A stretch of 64,000 nucleotides of DNA, from NCBI RefSeq assembly GCF_900111245.1, contig NZ_FOGO01000001.1, positions 186,001-250,000 on the forward strand, written 5' to 3'. Numbering within the stretch: the first letter of the stretch is position 1; each line of letters begins with the position of its first letter. The position numbers were made by a program, and so were the translations under genes. Shown one piece after another: positions 9,006-17,680 of this stretch. This DNA is from Streptomyces qinglanensis. GTDB lineage: Bacteria > Actinomycetota > Actinomycetes > Streptomycetales > Streptomycetaceae. The notes beneath the pieces were generated by a model. The model searched no databases and was not told the DNA's origin. It was given only the letters and a program-made list of their open reading frames with translations.

Positions 9006-9338
9006 GTGCCCGGCACCGTTGCGGCCCGGCCGGTCGGCACCACGGACGGGAGCGGGCGTGCCTCGGCGTGCTCCGGGGGTGAGCCACAGCAGTGCCGGAG
9101 CGACCACCTCGTGCCGGGGGCCCTGCGGGTCGCCGGGGTCGGTGTACCAGCCGCGGCCGCCGCTGATGACGACGGCGACGTGGTGGTCGAGGGTGCGCGG
9201 GCCGACCGGGGGCAGCGCGCCGTGCTGCATCCCGACACCCAGGCAGACCAGGCCGAGACGGTGGTGGACGGGGCCCGGCGTGAAGTACCGCATCCAGGAC
9301 TGGTACCGGTGCTCGGCCACCGCACGCGCTCCCCTCAC
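8990..9338 (-). pseudogene. Truncated AraC-type ligand-binding domain remnant
   Basis: The first 65 or so codons resemble the N-terminal sensory domain of Streptomyces AraC-family regulators: RYQSWMRYFTPGPVHHRLG, then a DHHVAVVISGGRGWYTDPG stretch and WLTPG. After that the frame runs into tandem repeat DNA with no helix-turn-helix domain. A full-length family member would be about 280-300 residues. I read this as a deletion or repeat-mediated decay product. A standalone binding domain is possible but unlikely. Confidence 0.55.
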
Positions 9339-9523
9339 TCGTCCAGGGGAGCAGCGTACGGTGAGCGCCCCGCGCCGGTCACCGGTGCCGCTCGCGGTCG
9401 CCTCCAGGGTGGCGGCGCGGTGGCGGCCGGGGGCCGCGCGGTGACGGCCGGGACGTCCGCCGGTCCCCTCCGGGGCGGCGCGGCGGTCACGGAGGTGACG
9501 GTCGGCGGGTCACCGCGGTGCCG

Positions 9524-9769
9524 TCAGCCGGTCACCTCGGTGACGGTGAAGGTGTCCAGGACGTACTCGGCCTTGCCGTCGTCGCCCACCTTGCGCAGTC
9601 CCACCCATGCTCCGCCCTCGTCGGGGGCGGTGAACCGGTAGCTGTGGCTGGCGGGTTCGGTGGCGGCCGGCAGGGGCGTGCGCCGCAGTTCGCGGGCGGC
9701 CGGTGCGTCGGCGCAGGTGACCCGGGTCACCTGCCCGGTCCGGCCCGTGTGCACCTCGCCGTTCGCCAT
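9524..9769 (-). CDS. Small hypothetical protein
   Basis: An 81-residue acidic protein not recognised as a member of a named family. The ATG at 9769 has a good ribosome site (GGAGGCGGGACC). The C-terminal half, with YRFTAPDEGGAWVGLRKVGDDGKAEY pieces, looks like a compact beta-rich domain. No cysteines, signal peptide or membrane segment stand out. It lies just downstream of the phosphatase gene on the same strand and could be co-transcribed. Confidence 0.5.
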   Translation of the reverse strand: MANGEVHTGRTGQVTRVTCADAPAARELRRTPLPAATEPASHSYRFTAPDEGGAWVGLRKVGDDGKAEYVLDTFTVTEVTG

Positions 9770-9839
9770 GGTCCCGCCTCCGCTCGGCCGCCGTCCCCCG
9801 GTTCGGCGTCCCAGCCTCGGTGCGCGGCGGGGCGGCTGC

Positions 9840-10856
9840 CTATGGACCAGCGTGCGGGGGTGTTGGACTTCCCGCCGCGGCGGACCGGTCCGGCGGAGTC
9901 GGGTGGTCGGCGGCGCCGGGCGGGTCGCTGCGGAGTGCGTCGTGTTCGAGCTGGTGGATCAGGACGCCCTCGCGCAGCGCCCAGGGGCACAGCTCCAGTG
10001 TCGGCACCTCCAGCAGCGCCATGGTGGTGTGCGCGACGACGGCTCCGGCCAGGGCCTGTCCCGCACGGGACGGTGAGATGCCGGGCAGTGCGGCGCGTTC
10101 GGCCGCCGGCAGCCGCGCCAGCCTGCGCAGTTCGCTGCGGAGCCGGCCGCGGTGCAGGTAGCGGGGTGTGAAGGGGCCTTCGCGGCCCGGCGGCGCCCCG
10201 CACAGCCGGGCCAACTGGTGCAGGGTGCGCGAGGTGGCCACGGCGGTGTGCGGCCGCTCCCAGCGGATGCGCGCGGCGACGTCCCGCAGTTGGTGCCGCA
10301 CCAGCCGCCGTACCGCCCGGAGCTGTTCGGGCGGCGGGGGGTCGGCGGTGCCGAGGTATTCGCGGGTGAGCCGGCCGGCGCCCAGGGGGAACGAGAAGGC
10401 CAGATCGGGCACCCCGGCGCGGCCGAAGGCCACTTCGGCCGAGCCGCCGCCGATGTCGAGGAGCACCATGGGCCCGGCCCGCCATCCCATCCAGCGCCGC
10501 GCGGCGAGGAAGGTCAGCTCCGCCTCCCGGCGACCGGACATCAGCCGCAGTTCCAGCCCGGAGCGTTCGCGTACGGCCGCGAGGATGCGGGCCCGGTCGG
10601 GGGCCTCCCGCACGATGGCCGTGGCGAAGGCGGTCAGCCGGGCCACGCCCCAGTCGTCGGCCTCCTGCCGGGCGGCGGCGGCTGCCTCGGCGAGCCGCCG
10701 CACGGCGGGTTCGGGCAGCCGGCCGGTGCTGTCCACGTCGTCGGCCAGCCGCAGCCGGTACTTGACGGTGTGCACGGGGAGCGGGACCGCGCCTCCGGCG
10801 TCGGCGATCTCCAGCCGCACGGTGTTGGAGCCGACGTCGAGAACCCCCACGCGCAC
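9840..10856 (-). CDS. Ppx/GppA family exopolyphosphatase or guanosine pentaphosphatase
   Basis: Member of the ASKHA-fold Ppx/GppA family, which hydrolyses polyphosphate or pppGpp. The phosphate-1 loop GVLDVGSNTVRLE lies at the N-terminus, VLLDIGGGSAE is the second nucleotide loop near residue 125, and ATAIVREA and ATSRT segments follow. Start GTG 10856 is chosen because the protein then begins at the first conserved strand; the frame is open further upstream but that extension is low-complexity. The length of 338 residues fits the short actinobacterial type. The small gene upstream is separated by about 90 bp. Confidence 0.88.
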   Translation of the reverse strand: MRVGVLDVGSNTVRLEIADAGGAVPLPVHTVKYRLRLADDVDSTGRLPEPAVRRLAEAAAAARQEADDWGVARLTAFATAIVREAPDRARILAAVRERSGLELRLMSGRREAELTFLAARRWMGWRAGPMVLLDIGGGSAEVAFGRAGVPDLAFSFPLGAGRLTREYLGTADPPPPEQLRAVRRLVRHQLRDVAARIRWERPHTAVATSRTLHQLARLCGAPPGREGPFTPRYLHRGRLRSELRRLARLPAAERAALPGISPSRAGQALAGAVVAHTTMALLEVPTLELCPWALREGVLIHQLEHDALRSDPPGAADHPTPPDRSAAAGSPTPPHAGP

Positions 10857-10945
10857 TGCGGACCTCCGGCCGGCCGCGTCCCGCCCCGGCGCGGTCCGCG
10901 GGGCGTGCGGGAGCCGGGCCGTGGACGCCCCGCAGCGGGAGTCTC

Positions 10946-11266
10946 TCAGACGGCGGACACCCGTCCGGTCGCATGGGGCCGCGAACCGGTGCGGTACCCG
11001 GCTGTCCGGTGCCGGCCGACGGCACAGCGGCCCTGCAGCCCCTGCAGCGCCTGCAGCCCGGCCCGCACTTCTTCCCCGGTCAGCCCGGTGTACCGGGCGA
11101 TCCGGTCCACGGTGGCGGCGGTGCCCGGAGCGCCGGTCAGTTCCCGGACCGCGGCGCGCACCCGCTCGCGCAGCTCGGCCGGCTGGTCGCGCAGCGCGCC
11201 CGTCCCGGGCTGCGGGTGCGCGTACGGAACACGGTCGTGGACGTGGCGGTGGGGTGCTGCGCACAT
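10946..11266 (-). CDS. Small protein with putative winged-helix-like segment
   Basis: A 106-residue protein. The ATG at 11266 is preceded by GGAGGAGCGAGTACCC. Residues about 35-75 (LRERVRAAVRELTGA, then DRIARYTGLTGEEVRAGLQAL) look like a short helical DNA-binding or wHTH-like unit. The ends are His/Arg-rich and disordered. It is divergent from the metallopeptidase-like gene. I do not recognise a characterised homologue, so the function is unknown. Confidence 0.5.
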   Translation of the reverse strand: MCAAPHRHVHDRVPYAHPQPGTGALRDQPAELRERVRAAVRELTGAPGTAATVDRIARYTGLTGEEVRAGLQALQGLQGRCAVGRHRTAGYRTGSRPHATGRVSAV

Positions 11267-11530
11267 GGGTACTCGCTCCTCCGAGTCGTGGTGTGGCTGT
11301 CCGGCGACCGCGGGAAGCAGCTCGGGTGGCACACCCGTGGTGGTCTGTGCGACCACCTCCCGCGGATGTGCCTGTCCTCCCAAGCACTTGGCATCTCGTA
11401 TTACCGACGCCTCGGGTCGCAAACCCGGCTGTGTGGCCCGCTCGCCGCGCCCGTCGCTGCCCCGGCCGGGACCCGGTGCGGCGCTATGGTGGCGGAAGAC
11501 CGGGTGCTGGGGGTGTGCTGGGGGTGTGGG

Positions 11531-12421
11531 ATGGACGGACCGGCGAGCGACCCCGTGGAACGGGGATTTCCGCATCTGGAGACGGTGCGCGAGGCCATCA
11601 CCGCGCTCTACCGGAGGCTGTCGGCGGACGGCGTCCGCGGCTTCGGCGCCGATGTCGCGCCCGGCGACGTGGCCTTCGCCGACTCCGACGATCTGTACCT
11701 GGGCACGCAGCGCATCGCGGGGGTGATGGTGGCGCACCTGCGGTTGCCGGAGGCCCGGGTGATCGTCAGCTTCCGGGAGGGGATGACGCACGCGGCGAAC
11801 GTCGAACTGGAGGCCGGGCCGGAGTATTTCGTCGAGCTGAACGCCCGGTTCAAGCAGCACCGCCGCGACATCGGGGCCGCCCTCGCGCACGAGGTGACGC
11901 ATGTGTGGCTGCACCGCCTGGGGCTGGCCTTCGAGGGCACCCGGGCCAACGAGATCCTCACCGACACCGCCGCCGCCTATCTGGGCTCGGGCTGGCTGCT
12001 GCTGGACGCGTTCCGGCAGGACGCCCTCACCTCCCAGAAGCTCGGCTACCTCACACCCGAGGAGTTCGGCTACGTCCTGGCCAAACGCGCCCGGCTCTGC
12101 GGGGAGGACCCGGCGGTCAAGTTCACCAGCCCGCAGGCGTACGAGGCGTATGTACGGGGCCGCCGCGTCGCGGACCGGGACGAGGAGATGCCGCCGCTGG
12201 CCGCGGCGCCCTGGGGAGAGCGGCGCCACTACGTGCGGGACCGGCGGCACGGTGCGGCACGAGGCGGCTCCGCGGGGTACGCCTTCGAGCCGGGCGACGG
12301 TGCGGGGCCGCGCGTGTCCTTCCCCTGCCCCACCTGCCGGGTGCGGCTGCGGGTTCCGGTGCGCGGCCGGGTGCGCGCCCGGTGCCGGCTGTGCGGCGCG
12401 GTGTGGTCCTGCGACACCTAG
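11531..12421 (+). CDS. Zinc-metallopeptidase-like protein with C-terminal zinc ribbon
   Basis: Contains a HExxH active-site helix (AHEVTHVWLHRLG, about residue 120), followed by an acidic segment ENEILTD-like (FEGTRANEILTDTAAA) that may supply the third ligand. The C-terminus carries two CxxC pairs (CPTC and CRLC), a rubredoxin/zinc-ribbon unit. No signal peptide is seen, so it is probably cytoplasmic. ATG 11531 is chosen; ATG 11486 is in frame and possible. Substrate unknown. A SprT-like or proteasome-associated role would be speculation. Confidence 0.65.
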   Translation: MDGPASDPVERGFPHLETVREAITALYRRLSADGVRGFGADVAPGDVAFADSDDLYLGTQRIAGVMVAHLRLPEARVIVSFREGMTHAANVELEAGPEYFVELNARFKQHRRDIGAALAHEVTHVWLHRLGLAFEGTRANEILTDTAAAYLGSGWLLLDAFRQDALTSQKLGYLTPEEFGYVLAKRARLCGEDPAVKFTSPQAYEAYVRGRRVADRDEEMPPLAAAPWGERRHYVRDRRHGAARGGSAGYAFEPGDGAGPRVSFPCPTCRVRLRVPVRGRVRARCRLCGAVWSCDT

Positions 12422-12495
12422 CGCGGTCCTCCCCGCCGGATTCCACGGGGCGCCGAGGGCTCCCGCGGGCGTTGCGATGGCGTAGGTTCGAAGGT

Positions 12496-12960
12496 ATGGC
12501 TCCCTCGATCGCTACCAACACCCGGGTCGGACTCGACGAACTGCTGGAGTTCGTACGGCCCCGGCACCGGGCCATCCTGCTCACCCGCCGCGCGGACGGC
12601 ACTCCGCAGGCGTCGCCGCTGACCTGCGGGGTCGACTCCGCGGGCCGGATCGTGGTCGCGACCTACCCGGAGCGCGCCAAGACGCACAACGCGCGCCGGG
12701 AGGCCGAGGTGAGCGTGCTGGTGCTGTCCGACGAGTGGAACGGGCCGTGGGTGCAGATCGACGGTGCGGCCGAGGTGCTGGACGTGCCGGAGGCGGTGGA
12801 ACCGCTGGTCGAGTACTTCCGCGCCGTCTCGGGCGAGCATCCGGACTGGGACGAGTACCGGTCGGCCATGGTCAAGCAGGGCAAGTCGCTGATCCGGGTG
12901 ACGCCGCAGCGCTGGGGCCCGATCGCGACGGGCGGCTTCCCCGCCCGCCTCGCCTCCTGA
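12496..12960 (+). CDS. PPOX-class F420-dependent oxidoreductase (pyridoxamine 5'-phosphate oxidase fold)
   Basis: A split-barrel flavin/F420-binding protein of 154 residues. Typical segments are FVRPRHRAILLTRRADGTPQ, ASPLTCGVDSAGRIVV, YPERAKTHNARR and VLVLSDEW, and the C-terminal RVTPQRWGPIATGGFP. Related proteins use F420H2 or FMN to reduce small molecules. It stands alone, outside the polyketide genes, with a reasonable AAGG ribosome site. The substrate cannot be read from the sequence. Confidence 0.85.
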   Translation: MAPSIATNTRVGLDELLEFVRPRHRAILLTRRADGTPQASPLTCGVDSAGRIVVATYPERAKTHNARREAEVSVLVLSDEWNGPWVQIDGAAEVLDVPEAVEPLVEYFRAVSGEHPDWDEYRSAMVKQGKSLIRVTPQRWGPIATGGFPARLAS

Positions 12961-13099
12961 GAGCCGCGGAGAGGCTCCTCGCCCCAGTCCGCTCGCCACG
13001 GCCTCCAGCAGGACGAAGGGCGCGTCGAGCGGTACGTCCTGGCCGCCGGTCACGACGCGCCCTTCCCGTCAGCAGGCCCGAGCGGCGGGGCGGGCGGGC

Positions 13100-13384
13100 A
13101 GTCGGTGCGGTGAGCGCGGCCCGCACCTGGGCCCACGGCTCTCCTGGGTCGGCGTCCTCCGTGGCGTCGCGATGGTTCAGGAGCGCGCTTGTCGGCAGAC
13201 GCGGGGCGACTGCCCGTGCCCGGGCTGTTTCCATGCGGGTGTCCCGCAATTCCTGTTGCTCCAGCTTGCGGATGGGAGACACCGGCACTCCGGAAGCACC
13301 GGCGAGCGCGCGCTGTGTCGGACCGCGGCGCTTTCTCGCCTCCCGGAGCCTGTCACCGATGTGCGCACCGCTGCTCTCAGGCAT
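13100..13384 (-). pseudogene. Truncated XRE-type helix-turn-helix regulator
   Basis: The frame starting at ATG 13384 encodes IGDRLREARKRRGPTQRALAG, a typical N-terminal XRE/Cro HTH of Streptomyces TPR-type regulators. The similarity fades after about 90 codons (DPGEPWAQVRAAL), while intact members exceed 350 residues. The open frame then runs antisense into the PPOX gene with low-complexity sequence. I read it as a deletion remnant at the left edge of the biosynthetic region. Confidence 0.6.
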
Positions 13385-13644
13385 CCGACTCCTCGTTCTG
13401 ACCTGGTGCTCAGAACGGTACGCCGCCCCGATCCCGAGTAGGCGCTCCTCCGGCCCTTCTCTCCCCGGGAGCAGCGGACGTTGGGCGCAGCGAACCGGTC
13501 ACGGCGGGCCGGCCGGGAGCACTCCTCGCTCGCGGATCCGCCGGGCCGCTGCTTCACCGGGCGGTAGGGATCACGCCGGGGCCGCGGCCGCCGCACGGGG
13601 TCGTGCGCGGTCGCGGAACCGGTGGAGGACCACTGCGGGTGCGG
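13385..13644. other. Intergenic region without a supported gene
   Basis: About 260 bases between the XRE remnant and the first cluster gene. The frames here are short and of shadow type. I see no convincing gene, RNA or repeat. It probably marks the left boundary of the polyketide cluster. Confidence 0.4.
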
Positions 13645-14949
13645 TCACGGCGCGCCCTGCGGGCCGCCGCGGAGGCTGTGCTCCAGCAGGACGGAGGCGT
13701 CCTTGTCGCCGTCGCCCGCCGCGTTGACGGCGGCGAAGCGTTCGCGCACCGCGTCCAGGACGGGCAGCGGCGCCCCGGCCTCCGCCGCGTCGCCCAGGGC
13801 CAGGCGCAGGTCCTTCTCCATCAGCGTCGAACGGAAGAAGGCGGGTTCGTAGGTGCCCTTGCGCATCAGGTCGGCGCGGAAGCGCAGCACCACCGAACTG
13901 AAGCCGCTCTCCGCGACGGAGGCCAGCAGTTGGTCGCGGTCCAGCCCGGCGGCGACGCCGTAGGCCACCGCCTCGGTGAGGGAGGCCACTTGCGCGCCGA
14001 GCAGCAGATTGAAGATCAGCTTGAGGGTGGCGGCGGTGCCGGGCGCTCCGAGGTGGACGACCTGGCTGCCGAGGGTCTCCAGGAGGTCGCCGACCTTGGC
14101 GATGTCGCTCTCGTCGCCGCTGGTGTACACCCGCAGCTTGCCCTCGCGGGCCTGGAAGGGGTTGCCGACGACGCACGCCTCCACCCGGCGCAGTCCGAGT
14201 CCGGACAGCCGCCGGGCGCACTCGCGCGCGTAGGCGGGGGAGACCGTCGAGGTGTCCACGACGACGGCGCCGGGTGCCAGCACCGGGGCCACCTGCCCGA
14301 ACAGCACGTCCTCGACGGCCGCCTCGTCGGCCAGGCTGAGCAGTACGACGGAGCGGCCCGCCGCGGCCTCCGCGGGACTCGCGGCGAGGGTGGCACCCGC
14401 CTCGGCCAGCGGCGCGGCCTTGGCCGCTGTGCGGTTGTGGACGGTCAGGGGGTATCCCGCGTCCAGCAGGCGGCGGGCCATGCCGCCGCCCATGTTGCCC
14501 AGCCCGATGAAGGCGGGCGGTTCGCCGTGCGGGGCGGCGGCGGGCGCAGCAGTCGAGGGCGCGGTCGCGGCGGCTCCTCCCGGAGCGGACCCGCTGTCGG
14601 AGGCGGGCGCCGGGTGCTGGGGCGCGGCGGATGCCGGCGGCAGTTCGTGGACGGTCTCGGTGACGGCCATCTCCCCGCCCCTGCGGAACGGCTGGAGCCT
14701 GCGCCGGTTCTCCACGTGCGCCTCGCTCAGCTCGAACGCGCGGAAGGAGGGCTCGTCCGTCCAGTCGGTGAGGACGTGGTAGACGCTCTTGTCCTCGACC
14801 GAACGCAGCAGCTTCTGGCCCCGGTTGGCGGGCTCGCGCGCGATACCGGTGGCCACCTGGCGCCAGGTCTCCTCGAACTCCTGCTCCTTGCCGGGATGGA
14901 TCTCCATCCGCAGCATGACGCGGAACGGTGGCCGCGAATCAGCCTGCAT
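13645..14949 (-). CDS. ABM domain fused to NAD(P)-dependent beta-hydroxyacid dehydrogenase-like reductase
   Basis: A two-domain protein of 434 residues. Residues 1-95 form an antibiotic-biosynthesis-monooxygenase (ABM) ferredoxin-like fold similar to the protein at 52783-53127 (PFRVMLRMEIHPG, then LTDWTDEPSFRAFE). An Ala/Pro linker (about 100-145) leads to a 6-phosphogluconate/3-hydroxyisobutyrate dehydrogenase-type domain. That domain has the dinucleotide loop FIGLGNMGGGMARRLL and the substrate lysine region APGTAATLKLIFN. The ABM half could oxidise or cyclise an aromatic intermediate and the second half reduce a carbonyl. Start ATG 14949 has GGAGG eight bases upstream. SARP-like repeats precede it. 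Confidence 0.82.
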   Translation of the reverse strand: MQADSRPPFRVMLRMEIHPGKEQEFEETWRQVATGIAREPANRGQKLLRSVEDKSVYHVLTDWTDEPSFRAFELSEAHVENRRRLQPFRRGGEMAVTETVHELPPASAAPQHPAPASDSGSAPGGAAATAPSTAAPAAAPHGEPPAFIGLGNMGGGMARRLLDAGYPLTVHNRTAAKAAPLAEAGATLAASPAEAAAGRSVVLLSLADEAAVEDVLFGQVAPVLAPGAVVVDTSTVSPAYARECARRLSGLGLRRVEACVVGNPFQAREGKLRVYTSGDESDIAKVGDLLETLGSQVVHLGAPGTAATLKLIFNLLLGAQVASLTEAVAYGVAAGLDRDQLLASVAESGFSSVVLRFRADLMRKGTYEPAFFRSTLMEKDLRLALGDAAEAGAPLPVLDAVRERFAAVNAAGDGDKDASVLLEHSLRGGPQGAP

Positions 14950-14996
14950 GGTGTCCGCCTCCAATGCGTGGGAACGGCCCCCACGGTCACCATCCG

Positions 14997-15014
14997 CGCT
15001 CGACATCCGATCGA
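14997..15014 (-). promoter_or_regulatory. SARP-type direct repeat upstream of the ABM-reductase gene
   Basis: Read on the minus strand, heptamers TCGATCG (15014-15008) and TCGAGCG (15003-14997) lie at an 11-bp pitch. They match the TCGAGC-like repeats bound by SARP activators. The gene start is at 14949. Confidence 0.6.
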
Positions 15015-15149
15015 GGCGCGCTCCGGCCGGGGTCCGGCACCCGGTGCCGCTGCGGCCGTTCGTGCGGCGGACGGGCCCGGCACGCGCGTCCGGCGGGCAC
15101 GTCCGGCAGCAGCCGGAAGGGTGCCCGGGAGCCGCGGGGAGACGGCGGC

Positions 15150-15182
15150 TCAAGTCCTGCTCGAGGGGCGTCTGCCTACGCT
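15150..15182 (+). promoter_or_regulatory. SARP-type direct repeat and -10-like box before the membrane protein/MCO operon
   Basis: TCAAGTC (15150-15156) and TCGAGGG (15161-15167) lie at an 11-bp pitch, followed by TACGCT at 15177-15182. The downstream operon starts at 15243. Confidence 0.6.
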
Positions 15183-15242
15183 CGGGCCAGACCCCGACCT
15201 CGGATTCCTCGGGCCAGACCCCGACCCCGGAGAGATCACGCC

Positions 15243-15758
15243 ATGGCACACAATCCCGACGGGAGCCTCGCCGGCGCCCCGGACGCTGCTCGCGGGCCCG
15301 CCCCGGGACCGGCCCCGCCCCCCTCCCCCGCGCCCGGTCCGGACGGCTCCGCCGGCGGAGCCGCCGGGCCCCGGGTGCGCCGCTGGCCGATCGTGCTGCT
15401 GCGCGCGGTGGTGACGCTCTTCCTCCTCCTGCTGCTGGTGCAGCCGGTGCTGGCGGGCATGTTCATCAGCGGCGACGTGGACCTGCTCGAACTGCACGAG
15501 ATCAATTCCCACACCATCACCTTCACCGGCTGGGTGCTGGTGCTGGCGGCCGTCCTGGTGTGGCGGCCCGGACGCGGCCCACTGTGGCCTGCGGTGCTCG
15601 CGCTGCTGCTGAGCTTCGTCATCTCGATGCAGGTGGGCTGGGGGTACGCGCGGGAGCTGGAGCTGCACATCCCGATGGGCGTGTTCCTCGTCTCCGCCGG
15701 TACCGCGCTCGTCCACTGGGCGTACGCCTACCGGCCGGGCCGCGGGAGGCGGGGATGA
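15243..15758 (+). CDS. Four-helix integral membrane protein paired with a multicopper oxidase
   Basis: A 171-residue protein with a Pro/Ala-rich cytoplasmic tail (1-45) and four predicted membrane helices: about 47-72 (WPIVLLRAVVTLFLLLLLVQ), 85-106, 112-134 and 140-162. Histidines near helix ends (LELHEINSH and ELELHIPMG) would suit heme b or quinone contact. The gene overlaps the following multicopper oxidase gene by ATGA, so the two proteins are probably made together. It may anchor the exported oxidase or pass electrons to or from it (inference). It is not recognised as a named family. Confidence 0.7.
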   Translation: MAHNPDGSLAGAPDAARGPAPGPAPPPSPAPGPDGSAGGAAGPRVRRWPIVLLRAVVTLFLLLLLVQPVLAGMFISGDVDLLELHEINSHTITFTGWVLVLAAVLVWRPGRGPLWPAVLALLLSFVISMQVGWGYARELELHIPMGVFLVSAGTALVHWAYAYRPGRGRRG

Positions 15759-17410
15759 GCGCGCCGCACGAGGGCAGCGGCGGCGGGCCCTCCGTGCCGG
15801 GCCGCGGTCCGGCACGGCGGCGGCTGCTGGCGCTGGCCACCGGAGCGGGCGCCGCCGCGGCGCTGGGCGGGGCCGCGGGCTGCGGGGCGCCGCGGGCCGG
15901 TGACGGGATCTCCGGCGAACTGCTGCGCAGCACCGCACCGCTGCCCGAGCCCTTCCAGGTGCCGCTGCCGGTGCCGCCGGTGGCCGAGCCGGTGCGCACC
16001 CGGGGTGGTGCCGCGGTGTACGAGGTGGAGCAGCGCGCCGCCCGGCTGGAGATCCTGCCGGGCCTCAAGACCGAGGTGTGGGGCTACGACGGGCGGTTCC
16101 CGGGCCCCACCTTCGTCGGCGAGTCGGAGCGCGAACTGCGGCTGCGGGTGCGCAACGCACTGGAGATGCCGACCTCCACCCATCTGCACGGCGGGGTGCA
16201 GCGGCCGGAGTCCGACGGGCATCCCACCGATCTGGTGCTGCCCTCCGGCTTCCCCGATCCGCGGCACCCCGAGGAGGCCGGGAAGGGCGAGTACAGCGGT
16301 TCGAAGATGGTGAAGCCGTCGGAGTGGACGATCTCGCGCGGGCACAAGGAGTACGTCTATCCGCTGAAGCAGCGGGCGACCACGCTGTGGTACCACGACC
16401 ACCGGATGGACTTCAGCGCCCCGCAGGTGTGGCGCGGCCTGGCCGGGATGTTCCTGGTGCACGACGACGAGGAGAGCGGGCTGCCACTGCCCGAGGACTC
16501 CCGGGACATCCCGCTGATGATCTGCGACCGGGCCTTCGAGGAGGACGGCTCGTTCCGCTACCCGTCGCTCGACCCCTCGCTCGCGGGGAAGCCCGGGGTG
16601 CGCGAGCAGTACATGGAGGGGGTGACGGGCGATGTCGTCCTCGTCAACGGCGTGCCCTGGCCGGAGCTGGAGGTCAGCGCCGAGCGGTACCGCTTCCGCA
16701 TCCTCAACGCCTCCAACGCGCGCCGCTTCCGGCTCGCGCTGGATCCGGGGCCGCGGGAGGGCGCCGCGTTCGTCCAGGTCGGCAGTGACGGCGGGCTGCT
16801 GGGCGCGCCGCGCGAGCACGAGGAGCTGCCGGTCTCGCCCGCCGAACGGTTCGACGTCGTCATCGACTTCGCGGCCTTCCCGATGGGCTCGGAGGTGCGG
16901 CTGGTCAACACGCTGGGGCACGGGCGCACCCGCGACGTGATGCGGTTCCGGGTGACGCGGCGGGCGAAGCGGGGCGCGGGCGCTCCCCGGGTGCCGCGGC
17001 GGCTGGCGGACGTGCAGCGGCTGAAGGCCGGGCAGGCGGTCGTCGACCGGCAGTTCGACTTCCGGCAGAAGCAGGTGCACGGCATGCGGATGTGGACCGT
17101 CAACGGGAAGCCGTACGACCCCGGTTCGCCGCTGGCCTCGCCCCGGCTGGACACCGTGGAACGCTGGCGCTTCACCAGCGACTTCCACCATCCGGTCCAT
17201 GTCCATCTGGCCCACTTCCAGGTGCTCTCGCGCAGCGGCAAGACGCCGCTGGACTCGGACGCGGGCTGGAAGGACACGGTGGACGTGCGGCCGTTCGAAG
17301 TCGTCGACGTCCTCATCCGGTTCGCCGGATACCGCGGGATGTACATGCTGCACTGCCACAACCTGGAGCACGAGGACATGGCCATGATGGCGGACTTCCG
17401 CATCGTGTGA
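15755..17410 (+). CDS. Multicopper oxidase 1, exported (Tat lipoprotein-like leader)
   Basis: Laccase/CotA-type oxidase that couples one-electron oxidation of phenols to reduction of O2 to water. All four copper-binding blocks are intact: HLHGG, YHDH, HPVHVH (late) and HCHNLEHEDM at the C-terminus, whose Cys and Met coordinate the type 1 copper. The N-terminus has RRRLLALATG, then a hydrophobic stretch ending in GAAGC, consistent with a Tat-exported lipoprotein. Start ATG 15755 overlaps the membrane-protein stop. The length of 551 residues is normal for three-domain enzymes. It is one of three such genes in the cluster and may do oxidative coupling or quinone formation outside the cytoplasm. 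Confidence 0.9.
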   Translation: MSAPHEGSGGGPSVPGRGPARRRLLALATGAGAAAALGGAAGCGAPRAGDGISGELLRSTAPLPEPFQVPLPVPPVAEPVRTRGGAAVYEVEQRAARLEILPGLKTEVWGYDGRFPGPTFVGESERELRLRVRNALEMPTSTHLHGGVQRPESDGHPTDLVLPSGFPDPRHPEEAGKGEYSGSKMVKPSEWTISRGHKEYVYPLKQRATTLWYHDHRMDFSAPQVWRGLAGMFLVHDDEESGLPLPEDSRDIPLMICDRAFEEDGSFRYPSLDPSLAGKPGVREQYMEGVTGDVVLVNGVPWPELEVSAERYRFRILNASNARRFRLALDPGPREGAAFVQVGSDGGLLGAPREHEELPVSPAERFDVVIDFAAFPMGSEVRLVNTLGHGRTRDVMRFRVTRRAKRGAGAPRVPRRLADVQRLKAGQAVVDRQFDFRQKQVHGMRMWTVNGKPYDPGSPLASPRLDTVERWRFTSDFHHPVHVHLAHFQVLSRSGKTPLDSDAGWKDTVDVRPFEVVDVLIRFAGYRGMYMLHCHNLEHEDMAMMADFRIV

Positions 17411-17458
17411 CCGGCGCCGGGCCCCGGATCCGGTGCCGCTCCACCCGGCCGGCGACCG

Positions 17459-17512
17459 GCCGGAAGCCCTCGGGGCCGCTCGCGTGCGCGGGCGGCCCCG
17501 AGGGCTTCCGGC
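17459..17512. terminator. 21-bp perfect hairpin after multicopper oxidase 1
   Basis: Arms 17459-17479 and 17492-17512 are perfectly complementary over 21 bp with a 12-base loop. The hairpin lies about 50 bp after the oxidase stop and insulates it from the glycosyltransferase operon. Confidence 0.8.
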
Positions 17513-17596
17513 TGCCCGCTCCCCCGCTCCCCCTGCCTGCGCACCGAAGCGCCCGCGGACCCCGGGACCGCGCGCTGCACCTGGCACCGCGGCGCC

Positions 17597-17626
17597 TCGA
17601 GCGAGCGGCGACCCGCCCCCTAGCCC
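17597..17626 (+). promoter_or_regulatory. SARP-type repeat and -10-like box before the glycosyltransferase operon
   Basis: TCGAGCG (17597-17603) and GCGACCC (17608-17614) lie at an 11-bp pitch, followed after six bases by TAGCCC (17621-17626). The arrangement matches the site at 44836. The operon starts at 17681. Confidence 0.5.
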
Positions 17627-17680
17627 CCTCCGGCACCGTCGGCCGCGTCAAGGTTGGCGGCGGAAAGGGTTGGGGCTGCG

